A DNA stretch of 64,000 bases, from assembly GCA_027186245.1 (NCBI GenBank), contig CP114482.1, positions 31,081,209-31,145,208 on the forward strand, read 5' to 3'. The notes beneath the pieces were generated by a model that did no database searches, was not told where the DNA came from, and was given only the letters and a program-made list of their open reading frames with translations. Below are positions 11,155 through 22,908 of the stretch, in pieces (positions within the stretch are counted from its first letter, which is position 1; the number at the start of each line of letters is the position of its first letter). Origin of the DNA: Coriaria nepalensis. Its lineage: Eukaryota; Streptophyta; Magnoliopsida; Cucurbitales; Coriariaceae. The translations under genes and the position numbers were made by a program.

Positions 11155-12695
11155 GCTTATATTGTATCTTTCTGTATTTTCTAGGGGTTTTTTTTTTTTT
11201 TCCAAGGTCACGAGTTTTGCCTTGATGCTTATGGTCTAATTTTGCGTCCCTTCATTTCTTGCTTTTCAAGATGTACCAATATAACATGGTTCATTTCAGT
11301 GAACAGATCCTTCAACCTGCCTTTTAATAATATTTTTTGCCTAAATATGCAGAAATATCGCAAGGGGAAAGTAATTATAATCAGTTGGATGTTTATCGTC
11401 GATTTCAAAAATTTAATGAATTAATATATTATTTGGATTCCGGGTTATAATTTCTCCTTGCACAATCATATATAGTAACTAGTGTGTTAGTCCTTCAACA
11501 CTAAGCTTTGTTACTCTCTAGGTAGATAATTTATTGGGCTAGATATTCAAAAGAGTGATATGAAAATGTCATTGAGAATTGGAAAGAGAAGGAAGTATAG
11601 AGATCATGTGCTTGATTTTTATATTATCTTATATTTTTATTGAGTATTAGGAGGAAGTAGCCTCCTTCAAAAATCAAAAGTCCATTTTAATTAGTTTTAT
11701 TTTGAGAACTTGAGTAAATTAGTCTTTTTTTTCTATTTATTGGAGGACTAAAATACCTTGAAAATGACGAGATATAGAAAAATGCTAAAACAAATTTATA
11801 AATGATTGAATTTAATCTTGAAATATTGATATCGTTGGCTGGATGCTAGCCTCATCGGACAAATTGTAAGAAATTGAAAAGCACTCTCGGAAAACAAAAA
11901 TGTACGAAATGGATAAGAGCTTTCGGAAAGTATTCGCTTGTTAAAATCTATCACCTGAACTTAAAGTTGTGTATAGTCGCAAAGCTTTCGGAAAGTTTTT
12001 TTTTTTCCTTTTGTTTTAGTTGATATGATCGTATATTATGATTTACTACCAAGTGATCTACTCTCGATTTGATCAATTATTGATATGTTATTGATTAACT
12101 GTAGATCGACCTATTAACCTTAATTACTCGATCATTTTGTGATTTTTTTTCCAGATTTATTGTGCATTGTCCTTTCTTGGGCTGTGAGAAAAAAAAAAGC
12201 AAAAAACATAAACATAAAGAAGTATTGACATATCAAATCACGGACACAAGAGTTAGAAACTAAAAAATATCCCAAAATATTTTGAATCAAATCTAAAGGT
12301 CTTAGATTTGGAAACTATAAAAGAAAATAAATAAAAAGAAGAAAGAAATAAGAAAGAGAGAATCTAAAAGTGAGAAATAATGCAATAGATAAACAAAATC
12401 AGTAAATAGATGAAGAACTCTACCAAGAGGGAGGTAATGTAAGAAAGAGGGCTAGTTTGTTAAAGTTTTTCAAAGTTATTTTGAATTGTATTGAATTTTA
12501 AACACATTTATTTAAAGCACCCTTTTTTATTTTAGGATAGGTTATTTTTTTCCTTCTATTTTTATGCATTTTTTTTTATTTTGTTAATTTTATATTTAGG
12601 GAGAATTAAATTTATGAAAGAAATCCAAATTGGATTGTGTATCATATCTTTTTTACTGTGCAATCAGAACAATCCTTAAGAGCTTGAGAATCACT
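11155..12695. other. SCD1 3' UTR and AT-rich intergenic DNA
   Basis: Directly after the SCD1 stop comes U-rich sequence typical of a 3' UTR; no AATAAA hexamer is seen in the first 300 bp. The rest is AT-rich with no supportable gene or terminal repeat, ending where an LTR begins at 12696. Confidence 0.5.
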
Positions 12696-13285
12696 TGTTG
12701 GAAATGTTATGTATATATAATAAATAGAATACGGTGAACAATAGTGTGAACAATAAACAACGAAGCAGTGATGCTGTAAAATAAAATAGTATGTAAAATA
12801 GAATTTGTAAGAAATAGAACAGAATAGTAAAATAAAATAGAATAGAATCTGTAAAAAATAAAATAGAATATAATCTGTAAAAATAGAATAGAATAGTAAA
12901 ACAGAACAAAATAGAATCTGGAAAAAAAAAGAATAGTAAAATAAACATAATAGAATATGGAAAAATAGAACAACAACAGAGAATTAAACCGAGGCTTATT
13001 ATGCAACAGTTTCCTTAAGACAGATTCGCCCCCTCACGTCGGTATAGAAGGTTGAACGGCATCTATCTCCTAAGATACAACAGAGACGAATAGAAGTGGT
13101 GCACCACCGAACTATTCCCTGCGAACTCAAACAGTGGTTTGAACTCTACCATACTGGAAACTTAGAACTTTAAGGGGAGGAAGGAAAATAGAGGATTTAG
13201 TTTATGATTGTGTGTTTTCAAATAAGAGGAAGATGTCAATTTATGGGCTCATGAGAGGAGAGGAGATTAATGAGAATTAATCTAG
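12696..13285 (-). repeat. 3' LTR of Copia element 1, truncated
   Basis: Matches 15548-16130: both share the terminus TGTTGGAAAT, TTATGTATATATAATAAATAGAA-like sequence, the AATAGAATCTGTAAAA-type short repeats and CAGATTCGCCCCCTCACGTCG. It stops near 13285, where the matching LTR continues for another 500 bp. Confidence 0.85.
12775..12975. repeat. Degenerate tandem repeat inside LTR
   Basis: Tandem A-rich units of the form (A)ATAGAAT-CTGTAAAA recur across about 200 bp; a related but diverged array lies at 15625-15825 in the other LTR copy. Open frames on the minus strand through it are low-complexity artefacts. Confidence 0.8.
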
Positions 13286-13336
13286 GTTTACCTTCTTTGG
13301 TGGAGGTACGGCTACTTTGGTAAGACACCCCCACAC

Positions 13337-13870
13337 TCATAAGAATTTATAGGAATGCTTCTTTCCTTTCCATAATTCATATGGTGTTTTTCCAGCATCT
13401 TTTCGGGGTACTTTATTTAAAAGGTAATTTTCTAACAAGACGGCTTCTCCCCACAAATTCAGAGGTACCCTAGAATCGATCAACATCACATTCATCATGT
13501 CGAAAGGCACGATTTTTCCTTTGAACAACTCCATTTGATTGGGGTGAATAAGGAGCAATGGTTTGATGTATGATATCATGTTGTGCACATATTGCTTCAA
13601 ATGGTACGAAATATTCACCACCTTGATCACTTCTTAATTCCTTTATTTTATTGTTGAGTTGATTCTCAACTTCATTTTTAAGGAGAACAAATTTCTCTAA
13701 GGCTTCGTCTTTTCTTTTCAACAGATACACATAAAAGTATTTTGTGCTATCATCGATAAAAGTAATAAAATATTTATTACCACCCCTAGTTTTAATAGAT
13801 TTAAAATCACATATATCGTTATGAATTAAATCAAGTGGTTATGTATTTCTTTCAATTGTTTGAAATGATG
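13337..13870 (-). pseudogene. Copia element 1 integrase, truncated and frameshifted
   Basis: Two overlapping minus-strand frames (13470-13730 and 13337-13630) share the integrase core: LRSDQGGEY, HQTIAPYSPQSNG, then after a frameshift MNVMLIDSR, NLWGEAVLL and TPYELW. The second catalytic Asp (SDQGG) is visible; the E position reads VVQRKNR, where the related copy has VVERKNR, so the catalytic Glu has become Gln. The domain ends at KFL, where RT should follow but the 3' LTR begins. Confidence 0.85.
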
Positions 13871-13919
13871 ACCTCGTTTGTTTTGCCTCAACACAAGTTT
13901 CACACTTATGTTTTTAATC

Positions 13920-14470
13920 AATTTGGAAGTTTGGTATGTTAGACATGTTAACTAATTTTCGTAAAGAGTTATAATTAACATGTCCTAATCTAGCATGCCA
14001 TAGATTAGAAGACTCAAGGAGCTTTATTAATTTTTGGGATTATAGTCACATTACATTCAGCTTAAAAAGACCATCAGATACATATCCTTTACCCACATAC
14101 ATTCCACTTTCGGAAACAACAACCTCATCAGATTCAAAGACTAGACGAAGTCTCTGCTTGCTTAAGAGTGAACCAGGCACAAGGTTCTTAAGGGTTTCAG
14201 GCACATACAAAACATTATTAAGAGTCAGCTCTTTTCCGGAAGTCATTTTCAGAACCACCTTGGCTTGACTAGCTATTTTAGATGTGGTGGAATTTCCAAA
14301 AACAACTTCCCTCTATTTGGAATAGGTTCGAAAGAAATGAACATCCCTTTGTTTGAGCATACGTACTTAGTGGCACCAGTATTAATCCACCATTTTCTCG
14401 GATTGGACCCCACCAAATTTAGTTCTGAAACCACAGCAACAAGACTGATTTCAGAAACATCTTGGGTGAT
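13920..14470 (-). pseudogene. Copia element 1 protease and GAG-pre-integrase
   Basis: Frame 14273-14737 reads WWINTGATKYVC, the protease active site with Asp changed to Asn (element 2 has WWIDTGATKHVC), so protease is dead even without the later breaks. Frame 14046-14258 continues with LNNVLYVPE and SKQRLRLVFE, and 13960-14040 encodes the LWHARLGHVNYN-like GAG-pre-integrase. Confidence 0.85.
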
Positions 14471-15353
14471 GTCTTTCATTAGATTTACTTCTTGGCTTCG
14501 TTTCTTTGGCAGCCTACAGTCCGAAGCTCTATGACCCATCTTATCATAGTTGAAGCATTTTCCTTGGAATTTTGTTTGCTTCTTAGAGATTCCTCCTATC
14601 GATCTCAATTTAGAATTTATTTTCTTGGGACATCGAGAATGTTCCACAACAGTCGCTTGCCACATGTTGAGCAACCCCTTTCTTATCTGACTTCCTATTA
14701 TCTTCTTCAATCCGAAGCCTAACAACCATATTCTCAATATTCATCTCCTTTCGCTTATGCTTGAGATAGTTTTTGAAATCCTTCCATCTCGGTGGTAGCT
14801 TCTCAATGATAGCAGCTACTTGGAAGGTTTCACTTAAAATCATCCATTCGGCATGAATCTCATGCAAGATAACTTGTAGTTCTTGAACTTGATTAACTAC
14901 CATTTTGGAATCAACTATTTTGTATTCAAAGAACCGACCCACAACAGCCTTCTTGGTACTAGCATCCTCGGTCTTATACTTATGGTCTAAGGCATCCTAT
15001 AGCTCCTTTGCCGTTTTCTTTGTACTATACACAGAGTACAAAGAATCGGTCAAACCATTCATGATATAATTCTGACACTAAAAGTCAAAATGAATCCAAC
15101 CATCAACAACATTGAGTGCTTGGATATCATGCTCATCATCTTTGAGCACATGAGCTATCTCCTTCAAGAATCTGGCGAGATTCAGTATAGTCAGGTAGAA
15201 CATCATCTTTTGCTGCCACCTCTTGAAATTCTGCCCATTGAATTTCTCAGGTCGCTCGTCATGATTTATGGGATGAACTACAGCAGCATGGGTTTCAGTA
15301 ATCGGTGAGGTTGTCTCAACAGTGGTAACTTGTTAGATACTTTCAGAACTCAT
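14471..15353 (-). pseudogene. Copia element 1 gag
   Basis: Starts at ATG 15351-15353 (MSSESIQ-like) and continues through frames at 14610-14942 and 14273-14737. It has the helical Gag core (LQVILHEIHAEW, SETFQVAAIIEKLPP) and a nucleocapsid knuckle CFNYDKMGHRASDC in which the second zinc-binding Cys is Tyr; element 2 keeps Cys. Stops and frameshifts separate the pieces. Confidence 0.8.
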
Positions 15354-15547
15354 TTCTAAAAATCATAGAAAACTTGTATTAGTAATTTAAACAGTTATGA
15401 AATAATTATTACAACGAACAATTATATTTCGAACGTCACAGAATTATGATTGAAAAACTATTTGACATAAGTAATGAAACTTGTTATAATCTTAATGATA
15501 CATTAAGTCTGTTTATTAAATATCATAATGAAGAATCTATTTTAAGT

Positions 15548-16644
15548 TGTTGGAAATCTTATGTATATATAATAAATAGAATACGGTAAACAATAGTGTG
15601 AACAATAAATAAGGAAGCAGTGATGATGTAAAATAGAACAGTCTATAAAACAGAATTTGTAAGAAACAGAATGGAACAGGAAAATGGAACAAAACAAAAT
15701 TTGTAAAAAGTAGAACATAATATAATCTGTAAATACATAATAGAATAGTAAAACAGAAAAAAAACAAAATATGGAAAAAAAATAGAATAGTAAAATAAAT
15801 AGAACATAATATGGAAAAATAGAACAACAGAGAATTAAACTGAGGCATGTTATGCAACAGTTTCCTTATAACAGATTCGCCCCCTCACGTCGATGCAGAA
15901 GGTCGAACGGAGTCTGTCTCTCAGGATACATTGGAGACGAATAGAAGCGGCGCACCACCGAACTATTCTCGGCGAACTCAAACAGTGGCTCGAACTCTAC
16001 CACACCGGAAACTTAGAACTCTACATGAAGGAAGTAAAATAGAGAATTTCGTTTCTGATTGTGTGTTTCTAAATGAGAGGAAGAAGCCAATTTATAGGCT
16101 CATGAGGGGAGAGGAGATTAATGAAAATTAATATGAAATTTAATATGGGATTAAATTACAACCTTTCATCTACATACGATTTTGCAGAAGAAGATGAAGA
16201 GAAAAAAAAATAATTAAGGAAGAAAACAAAAATGGGCAAGGCAAACCAGGTCATTTTCGGGCCAACATTCGACGTGCTCAGGTGCGGGCGCACACGAGTC
16301 AAGCCCGGTCCAGTCCGAATTTGCACCCCCCTACGTGCGCGCGCAAGAGAGAGTATTCTAGCTTATATTTAATTACCCATTAACAAATGTGCAATTCTAT
16401 ATAAACACTCTCCCACTTGTTTCTCTTTCCAATGTGGGATAAAATTTTTCTCAAACCATTTCAATGGTTGAACTTTGAGATTCAATTTCTCATTCACCCA
16501 TTAATCATTTTGAGCATACCATAAAAGATTCGAATCTCTCACGGAGGAGAACCCGAATCAACTTAGACCTTTCATTTACGCGAAGTGGGCCCCACTCAAA
16601 ATCGAGCATAAACATAGCATGTTGATATGCTAATTTTTCCAACA
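15548..16644 (-). repeat. Shared central Copia LTR, 1,097 bp
   Basis: Begins TGTTGGAAAT and ends TTTTTCCAACA on the plus strand. On its right a purine-rich PPT (reverse complement of ATCCCCTACATG, 16645-16656) marks it as the 3' LTR of element 2. On its left lie the leader and gag of element 1, so it is at the same time that element's 5' LTR. Confidence 0.85.
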
Positions 16645-16656
16645 ATCCCCTACATG

Positions 16657-17239
16657 AGTTAAATTGACGGAATAACTAAAATGGACGTTTTTCGACATTA
16701 AAATGTTTTTGACCTGGAGATAGAGTTCGACGGTTTGAAACCTATATAGGATTGGTAGGTATTAACCTTTGAACCTTCCCTTGTAACAGTACATTGATTT
16801 TATTGGCTGATCAGTAGACACGATGTCTTTGAACTGTTCTACCATTCATGTAAACAATAATATACTTCACATAAGAGTCTTACTTGACACACTTGAATTC
16901 TCATTATTATGTTCATTTTGGTCTTGAACATCTGCCTGGTTCTGCAAGAGTTGATAAGAATTATACCTAAGTTAATTCCCTTAGAAGCGGCCCCACTTCT
17001 CTCTCACATAGGTGATTCTTAATCATGCGTAACCCATTTTACTCTGCTGGACTTTCCGACACCTAAGAATCATTAAAAGCATAGCTTATCATTTCTTTTA
17101 CGAGCATCACTATTTCATCATGGGAATGAATAGGAGGATAATCCCCCCACAGTGATATAATTAAGTCTTATACAACTAGGTTGTCCCTTTGAACCTAAAT
17201 CTTGGGATCTCGAATCAACTGGGTTGGGTTTCCATTGTA
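16657..17239 (-). other. 3' untranslated region of Copia element 2
   Basis: Between the end of RNase H and the PPT. No coding frame; retained non-coding 3' region of the element. Confidence 0.5.
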
Positions 17240-17993
17240 TTAACTTACTCTTTCATGGGCTTTAGTCTCATTCCTCTTGATGATTTTTCAACTAACTCTC
17301 TATTTAACCCTTTGGTTAGTGGATCCGCAATGTTATCCTTTGATTTTACATAGTCAAGATAAATCCAGTAGAGAGTAGTCGTCTGATGGTATTATGTCGT
17401 CGGCGTATATGTCTCGACTTACCATTATACATATTGCTCTATGCTCTTCCAATTGCAGATTGACTGTCGCAATGAATGCAAATTGCTGGCATAGGCTTGG
17501 ACCACTTTGGAATATCATCTAAGAAATGTTGTAACCATTCAGCCTCTTCTCCATATTTATCTAAAGCTATAAACTCATATTCCATGGTAGATCTGGCTAT
17601 CACAGTTTGTTTAGAGGATTTTCAAAAAATAGTTGCACCTGCTATTGTAAACACATAGCCACTCGTAGACTTAGAATCTTTCATATATGATATCCTATTT
17701 GCATTTGTGTATCCTTCTAGTACAGCTGGATATCTATTATAGTGCAATCCATAACTACGAGTATAGCGTAGATACCTTAGCTCTCTCACGATTTCTTTCC
17801 AATGGACATGCCTTGGATTACTCGTATATCTGCTAAATTTGCTAATCGCATAGGCTAAATCGGGTCTTGTACAAATTGTTAAGTACATCAGACTGCTTAT
17901 CACTCTTGTGAATGTTTGATATTTTAGACTCATGTACAAGAAATCAATATGCACTACTGTTATTTGCACTATTTTGGCAAGACACCCCCACAC
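17240..17993 (-). pseudogene. Copia element 2 RT tail and RNase H
   Basis: Frame 17622-17993 starts in integrase sequence (WGCLAKI) and jumps to RT-RNase H linker motifs: [53 protein letters not shown]. RNase H continues with stops to about 17240 (CIHCDSQSAIG). The YVDD palm is missing because of the deletion. Confidence 0.85.
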
Positions 17994-18049
17994 TCGAAAG
18001 AATTTATAGGAAGGCTTCTTTCCTTTCCATAATTCATATGGTGTCTTTC

Positions 18050-18560
18050 CAGCATCTTTTCAGGGTACCTTATTTAAAAGGTAATTTGCCAACAAGACGG
18101 CTTCTCCCTACAAATTCTGAGGCAACCTAGAATCGATCAACATCACATTCATCATTTCCTTCAAGGTACGATTTTTCCTTTCAACAACTTTATTTGATTG
18201 GGGTGAATAAGGAGTAGTGGTTTGATGTATGATACCATGTTGTACACATATTGCTTCAAATGGTACGACATATTCACCACCTTGATCACTTCTTAATTCC
18301 TTTACTTTCTTGTTGAGTTGATTCTTAATTTCATTTTTAATATGAACAAATTTCTCTAAGGCCTTGTCTTTTCTTTTCAACAAATACACACAACAGTATT
18401 TTGTGCTATCATCGATAAAAGTAATAAAATATTTATTACCACCCCTGGTTTGAATAGATTTAAAATCGCATATATCGCTATGGATTAAATCAAGTGGTTT
18501 TGTATTTCTTTCAATTGTTTGAAATGATGACCACGTTTGTTTTTCCTCAACACAAGTTTC
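18050..18560 (-). pseudogene. Copia element 2 integrase
   Basis: Frame 18108-18389 contains LRSDQGGEY, HQTTTPYSPQSN and VVERKNR, i.e. the second Asp and the Glu of the DDE core. A stop follows SRLPQNL at 18108. Sequence to 18560 holds the first Asp region in broken frames. C-terminal integrase is deleted. Confidence 0.85.
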
Positions 18561-18572
18561 ACACTTAAGTTT

Positions 18573-19213
18573 TTAATCAATTTCGAAGTTTGGTATGTTA
18601 TCCATGTTAACTAATTTTCGTAAAGAGTTATAATTAACATGTCCTAATCTAGAATGCCATAGATTAGAAGACTCAAGCAAATAAGCAGAAGACGTAGCTT
18701 TATTAATTTTTGGGATTATAGTAATTACATTAAGATTAAAAAGACCATTAGATGCATATCCCTTACCCACATACATTCCACTCTTGGAAACAACAACCTT
18801 ATCATATTCAAAGACTAGACGAAGTCCGTGCTTGCTTAAGAGTGAACCATGCACAAGGTTTTTATGGATTTCAGGCACATACAAAACATTATTAAGAGTT
18901 AGCTCTTTTCCGAAAGTCATTTTCAGAACCACCTTGTCTTGACTAGCTATCTCAGATGTGGTGGAATTTCCATAAGCAGCTTCTCTCCATTTGGAATAGG
19001 TTCGAAAGAAGTGAACATCCCTTTGTATAAGCATACGTGCTTAGTGGCACCAGTATCAATCCACCATTCTCTCGGATTGGACCCCACCAAATTCACTTCT
19101 GAAACCACAGTAGCAACACTGATTTCAGAAACATCTTGGGTGATGTCTTCCATTAGATTTACTTCTTGGCTTCGTTTCTTTGGCAGCCTACAATCTGAAG
19201 CTTTATGACCCAT
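18573..19213 (-). pseudogene. Copia element 2 protease and GAG-pre-integrase
   Basis: Frame 18947-19213 has the intact active site WWIDTGATKHVC and the last half of the zinc knuckle (MGHKASDC). Frame 18573-19034 carries LNNVLYVPE and LWHSRLGHVNYNSLR. This copy is less damaged than element 1 at the catalytic residues, but the frames are separated by a shift near 18960. Confidence 0.85.
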
Positions 19214-20025
19214 CTTATCACAATTGAAGCATTTTCCTTGGAATTTTGTTTACTTCTTAGAGATTCCGCCTATCGGTCCGAATTTAGAATTTCTTTTCTT
19301 GGGACATCGAGAATGTTCCACAACATTCGCTTACCACATGTTGAGTGACCCCTTTCTTATCTGACTTCCTATTGTGTTCTTCAATCCGAAGCCTAACAAC
19401 CATATTCTCAATATTCATCTCCATTCGCTTATGCTTGAGATAGTTATTGAAATCCTTCTATCAGGGCGGCATCTTCTCAATGATAGCAACTACTTGGAAG
19501 GTTTCACTTAAAATCATCCATTCGGCATGAATCTCATGCAAGATGACTTGTAGTTCTTGAACTGGATTGACTACCATTTTGGTATCCACTATTTTGTATT
19601 CAAAGAACCGGCCCACAATAACCTTCTTGGTATCTGCATTCTCGGTCTTATACTTATGGTCTAAGGCATCTCATAGCTCCTTTGCTATTTTCTTTGTACT
19701 ATACACGGAGTACAAAGAATCGGGTAAACTATTCATGATATAATTCTGACACTTAAAGTCATAATGAATCCAACCATCAACAGCATTGAGTGCTTGGATA
19801 TCATGCTCGTCATCTATGAGCACATGAGCTATCTCCTTCAAGAATCTCGCAAGATTCAGTGTAGTCAGGTAGAAGAACATCTTTTGCTGCCACCTCTTGA
19901 AATTTTGCCCATTGAATTTCTCTGGTCGCTCCTCATGATTTATGGGATGAACTTCAGCAGCATGTTTGTGTAACCGGCGAGGTTATCTCAATAGTTGTAG
20001 CTTGTTGGATACTTTCAGAACTCAT
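19214..20025 (-). pseudogene. Copia element 2 gag
   Basis: ATG at 20023-20025 on the minus strand. Frame 19671-19880 reads MFFYLTTLNLARFLKE and IMNSLPDSLYSVYSTKK, the Gag core; 19220-19660 continues in broken frames to the knuckle CFNCDKMGHKASDC. Stops (for example after IAKEL) disable it. Confidence 0.8.
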
Positions 20026-20199
20026 TTCTAAAAATCACAAAAAACCTGTATTAGTGATTTAAACAGTTACAAAATAATTATTACAACTAACAATTATATT
20101 TCAAACGTCACAGAATTATGATTGTAAAACTATTTGACATAAGTAATGAAACTTGTTATAATCTTAATGATACATTAAGTCTATTTATTAAATATCAAA

Positions 20200-20342
20200 A
20201 TTACTGAACATGATAAATAATAACTGACTTTCATTAACGACGATAAATAATGCCTTACTAATATCCGCACAAAGATAGTATCACATAAAGTATTTGTTCC
20301 ATTGGGTCAAAATTTGATTGGCTTGACGATCATATACATTCA
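20200..20342 (-). repeat. First 140 bp of a long-LTR Copia LTR
   Basis: The minus strand starts TGAATGTATATGATCGTCAAGCCAATC-like sequence and matches the start of the 2.1 kb LTR at 41648-43738. A PPT-like GTGCAAGTAGTAGAT precedes it (20343-20357). After about 140 bp it gives way to the leader of Copia element 2. Confidence 0.75.
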
Positions 20343-20379
20343 ATCTACTACTTGCACTAAAACCAATCATTTTTTAATC

Positions 20380-21880
20380 TAATTCCTATCTTATCAAGAT
20401 GGTTATAGAACTTCTATTTGGAAAGCACCTTAGTAAATGGATCTTCTATGTTGTCATATGTGTTAACCCTTTCTATGTTGATGTCTCCTCTTCCAATTAT
20501 CTCTCGGATGAGGTGATAATGTCATAGTACGTGTTTGGATTTCAGATGAGACCTAGGTTCCTTTCCTTGTGCTATTGCACCGTTGTTATTGCAGTATACT
20601 ACTATAGGATCGACGATGCTCGAAACCACATCAAGTTTAGTTATGAACTTTTTCATCCAAATCTCACCTCCTTTGTTTGTTTTGAAGCTGCAATGTATTC
20701 AGCTTTAGTAGTGGAATCCATGGTCGTTTCTTGTATGGAACTCTTCCAACTGACCGCTCTAGCATTTAGTGTGAAGATAAATCTTGAAATTGATTGACTA
20801 TCGTCAACATCTTACTGGAAACTAGAGTATTTGAAACCCTCAATTTTCATATCAGATACTCCATAAACTAAGAAGATTTAGTCTTTCTCAAGTTCTTAAT
20901 AATGTTCTTGACAATATTTGAATGCTTCTGACTCGGATTGCCTTGAAATCTGCTTATATTACTTAAAGCATAGGCAAAATCTGTTCTCAGATATAACATA
21001 GCATACATATCATATTACCGAGGCATAAAGGATGTCTCTCATCTCATCCCTCTTTGATTGTGTCTTGGGAGACATTCTTGGAGAGGTAGATTCCATGACT
21101 CATTGGCAGGAGTTGTCTTTTGGAATCTTCCATGCTAAACCTCTTTAATACTTTGTCTATCTCTATATATCTTTATTCCTAGAATATAAGCTGCTTCACA
21201 AAATTTTTCATGGACAAGTTCTTTGTAGCTATAACTTAATAGATTATAACATACCTACATCATTCCCAATGAGTAGTATGTCATCCATGTGTAGAATTAT
21301 GAAAGCAACAGAGCTCCCACTAACTTTCTTGTACACACATGAATCATCTTCATTCTTATGTCAAACGATTTGATTGTTTCATCAAAATAAATGTCCGAAC
21401 TCTAAGGTGCTTGTTTAAGGCCGTATATGGACCTTCGAGTTTATATCACTTCTTTGTGTTTTTCTGCTCTGTGAAGCCCTCAAATTGTATCATATACACA
21501 TCCTCCTCGAAGTACCCATTTAGGAAGGAAATTTTCATGTCCATTTGCCAGATCTCATAATCGTGGTATGCTGCTGCAATGGTAAGTAATATCCAAATGA
21601 ATATAGCCATTGCAACGGGCAATATCTAAGTGAATTTAGTTCTTCATAATCAATCCTTTCTTTTTGCTTATAACCCTTTGCAACTAGTTTACCTTACAGG
21701 TTTCGACCTTTCCATCTACCTCAGTTTTCTTCTTGGAAACCCATTCACATTCTATAAGAACTATTCTTTCAGGTGTATCCACTAAACCCCATACTTGGTT
21801 GGCATACATGGAATCTATCTTAGATCTCACAACATCTAGCCATCTCTCAGAATCCGAGATACTAATAGTCTCATAATAAT
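20380..21880 (-). pseudogene. Long-LTR Copia element 3, RT-RNase H remnant
   Basis: The minus strand shows, in broken frames, ANQVWGLVD (RT N-terminus), YGLKQA, HMDDILLIGND (palm, Tyr-Val changed to His-Met), QILPML, then RNase H with ESTTKAEYIAA-like sequence, VYCNNNGAIAQ and TKVLSK. RNase H is followed by the PPT and LTR at 20342. The 5' side is cut at about 21880 by another LTR. Confidence 0.75.
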
Positions 21881-22908
21881 AGCCATTTGGAAAATTTCCT
21901 TATTTGTCTTAGGGCATGGTTTACTGTTAAACAATAATAGATGAATCATATAGATAATATTTTCTTTTTTACATAATATAGACAATGGGTTTAAAGAAAC
22001 TCCTTTCATACCACAATCTTGATCATTCTTGATCCATTCTTAATCATTCACAATCTTCATACTTAACATTTTAAATCCAACGGCTTACCCCTTTATGATC
22101 TTTAGCTAAGATATTTTAGAGTAATGTCAAAGTATAGAACCCTAAGCATATGATGCCATAATGATCTCAAGTTTGAGAATCACTGACATTATAGTCATAA
22201 AATAAATTAATAGATTAGTGTAAGTAGCATTAAGATTATCTAATAGCCATGTTCATTAACTTAGTCTTCTACTAAGTGCCTACATACTTATCCTGATATT
22301 CTCTAGTATCAGCGGTCATGGGATCAACCATTTTTAATCATTAAGAATATAACATATGTCATAGTCTTACAGAATTATCAATGTCTTATCTTGTTAATTC
22401 TACAACTATGAACAATTTATACAAATCTACGGTTCCATCTCAAAACTAATTGAAATTAGAAGACCGCCCTAACTTTCTATATATTACTTCTGAATACCTC
22501 CCTTTTAGATATTGGATATATTCTCAACACCCCCTCATGTATGGTGTTACTTTAAGCCTACGTGTGAAATATGGGTGACATATAGCACATGTGGTGGTCA
22601 AATACATTGTAGAAATATAGGGTTCCATCTCAGAGCCAATTTATTTTGAGAGGGGATTGCAAATTTCTACACAATGTTGATGATCACCATTATGGTTTCA
22701 AGAGCATAACCTAAAGTTCTAGGACTTTAACATGATATGTATTTAAGAACATATAATATTACTTTCCAACAAGATTAACAAACATGAAAAATAAGAAAAT
22801 GACATTTATTAATTGTAAATACATCAAATATACTAATTGTTTGCTAATATTATATACCAAAAGGATTGCTCTGCAAAATCTACATATCGAATCGGTATAT
22901 AACTTTCA
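21881..22908 (-). repeat. Truncated long-LTR Copia LTR
   Basis: Begins TGAAAGTTATATACCG at 22908 and runs down to about 21881 with CTTAGGGCATGGTTTA-type sequence matching 42888-43738. Only the 5' half of the LTR is present; the rest is lost at the junction with element 3. It follows the RNase H of element 4, so it is that element's 3' LTR. Confidence 0.65.

Larger units (their letters stand above)
12696..16644 (-). mobile_element. Copia element 1 (lacks RT/RNase H)
   Basis: Minus-strand element with 5' LTR at 15548-16644, leader, gag from ATG at 15353 downward, protease, GAG-pre-integrase and integrase, then a direct jump at about 13285-13330 into the 3' LTR. RT, RNase H and the start of the 3' LTR are deleted. 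The LTR begins TGTTGGAAA and ends TTTCCAACA. No Met-tRNA PBS is visible after the 5' LTR. Its 5' LTR also serves as the 3' LTR of element 2. Confidence 0.8.
16645..20200 (-). mobile_element. Copia element 2 (5' LTR lost)
   Basis: Minus-strand relative of element 1. It keeps leader, gag (ATG at 20025), protease, GAG-pre-integrase, partial integrase, the end of RT, RNase H, 3' UTR and PPT, followed by the shared LTR. Integrase C-terminus and most of RT are deleted at about 17960 (GCLAKI joined to an RT tail). The leader matches that of element 1 down to TTATTAAATATCA near 20190, where sequence of a different Copia LTR takes over; no 5' LTR of its own remains. Confidence 0.8.

Noticed and set aside
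12691..13006. Two minus-strand open frames rich in Phe, Tyr, Leu and Ile
   Set aside because: They run through a low-complexity AATAGAAT-type repeat in an LTR; no start context or homology.
15537..15857. Hydrophobic minus-strand frame like the one above
   Set aside because: Same LTR repeat in the second copy; not a membrane protein gene.
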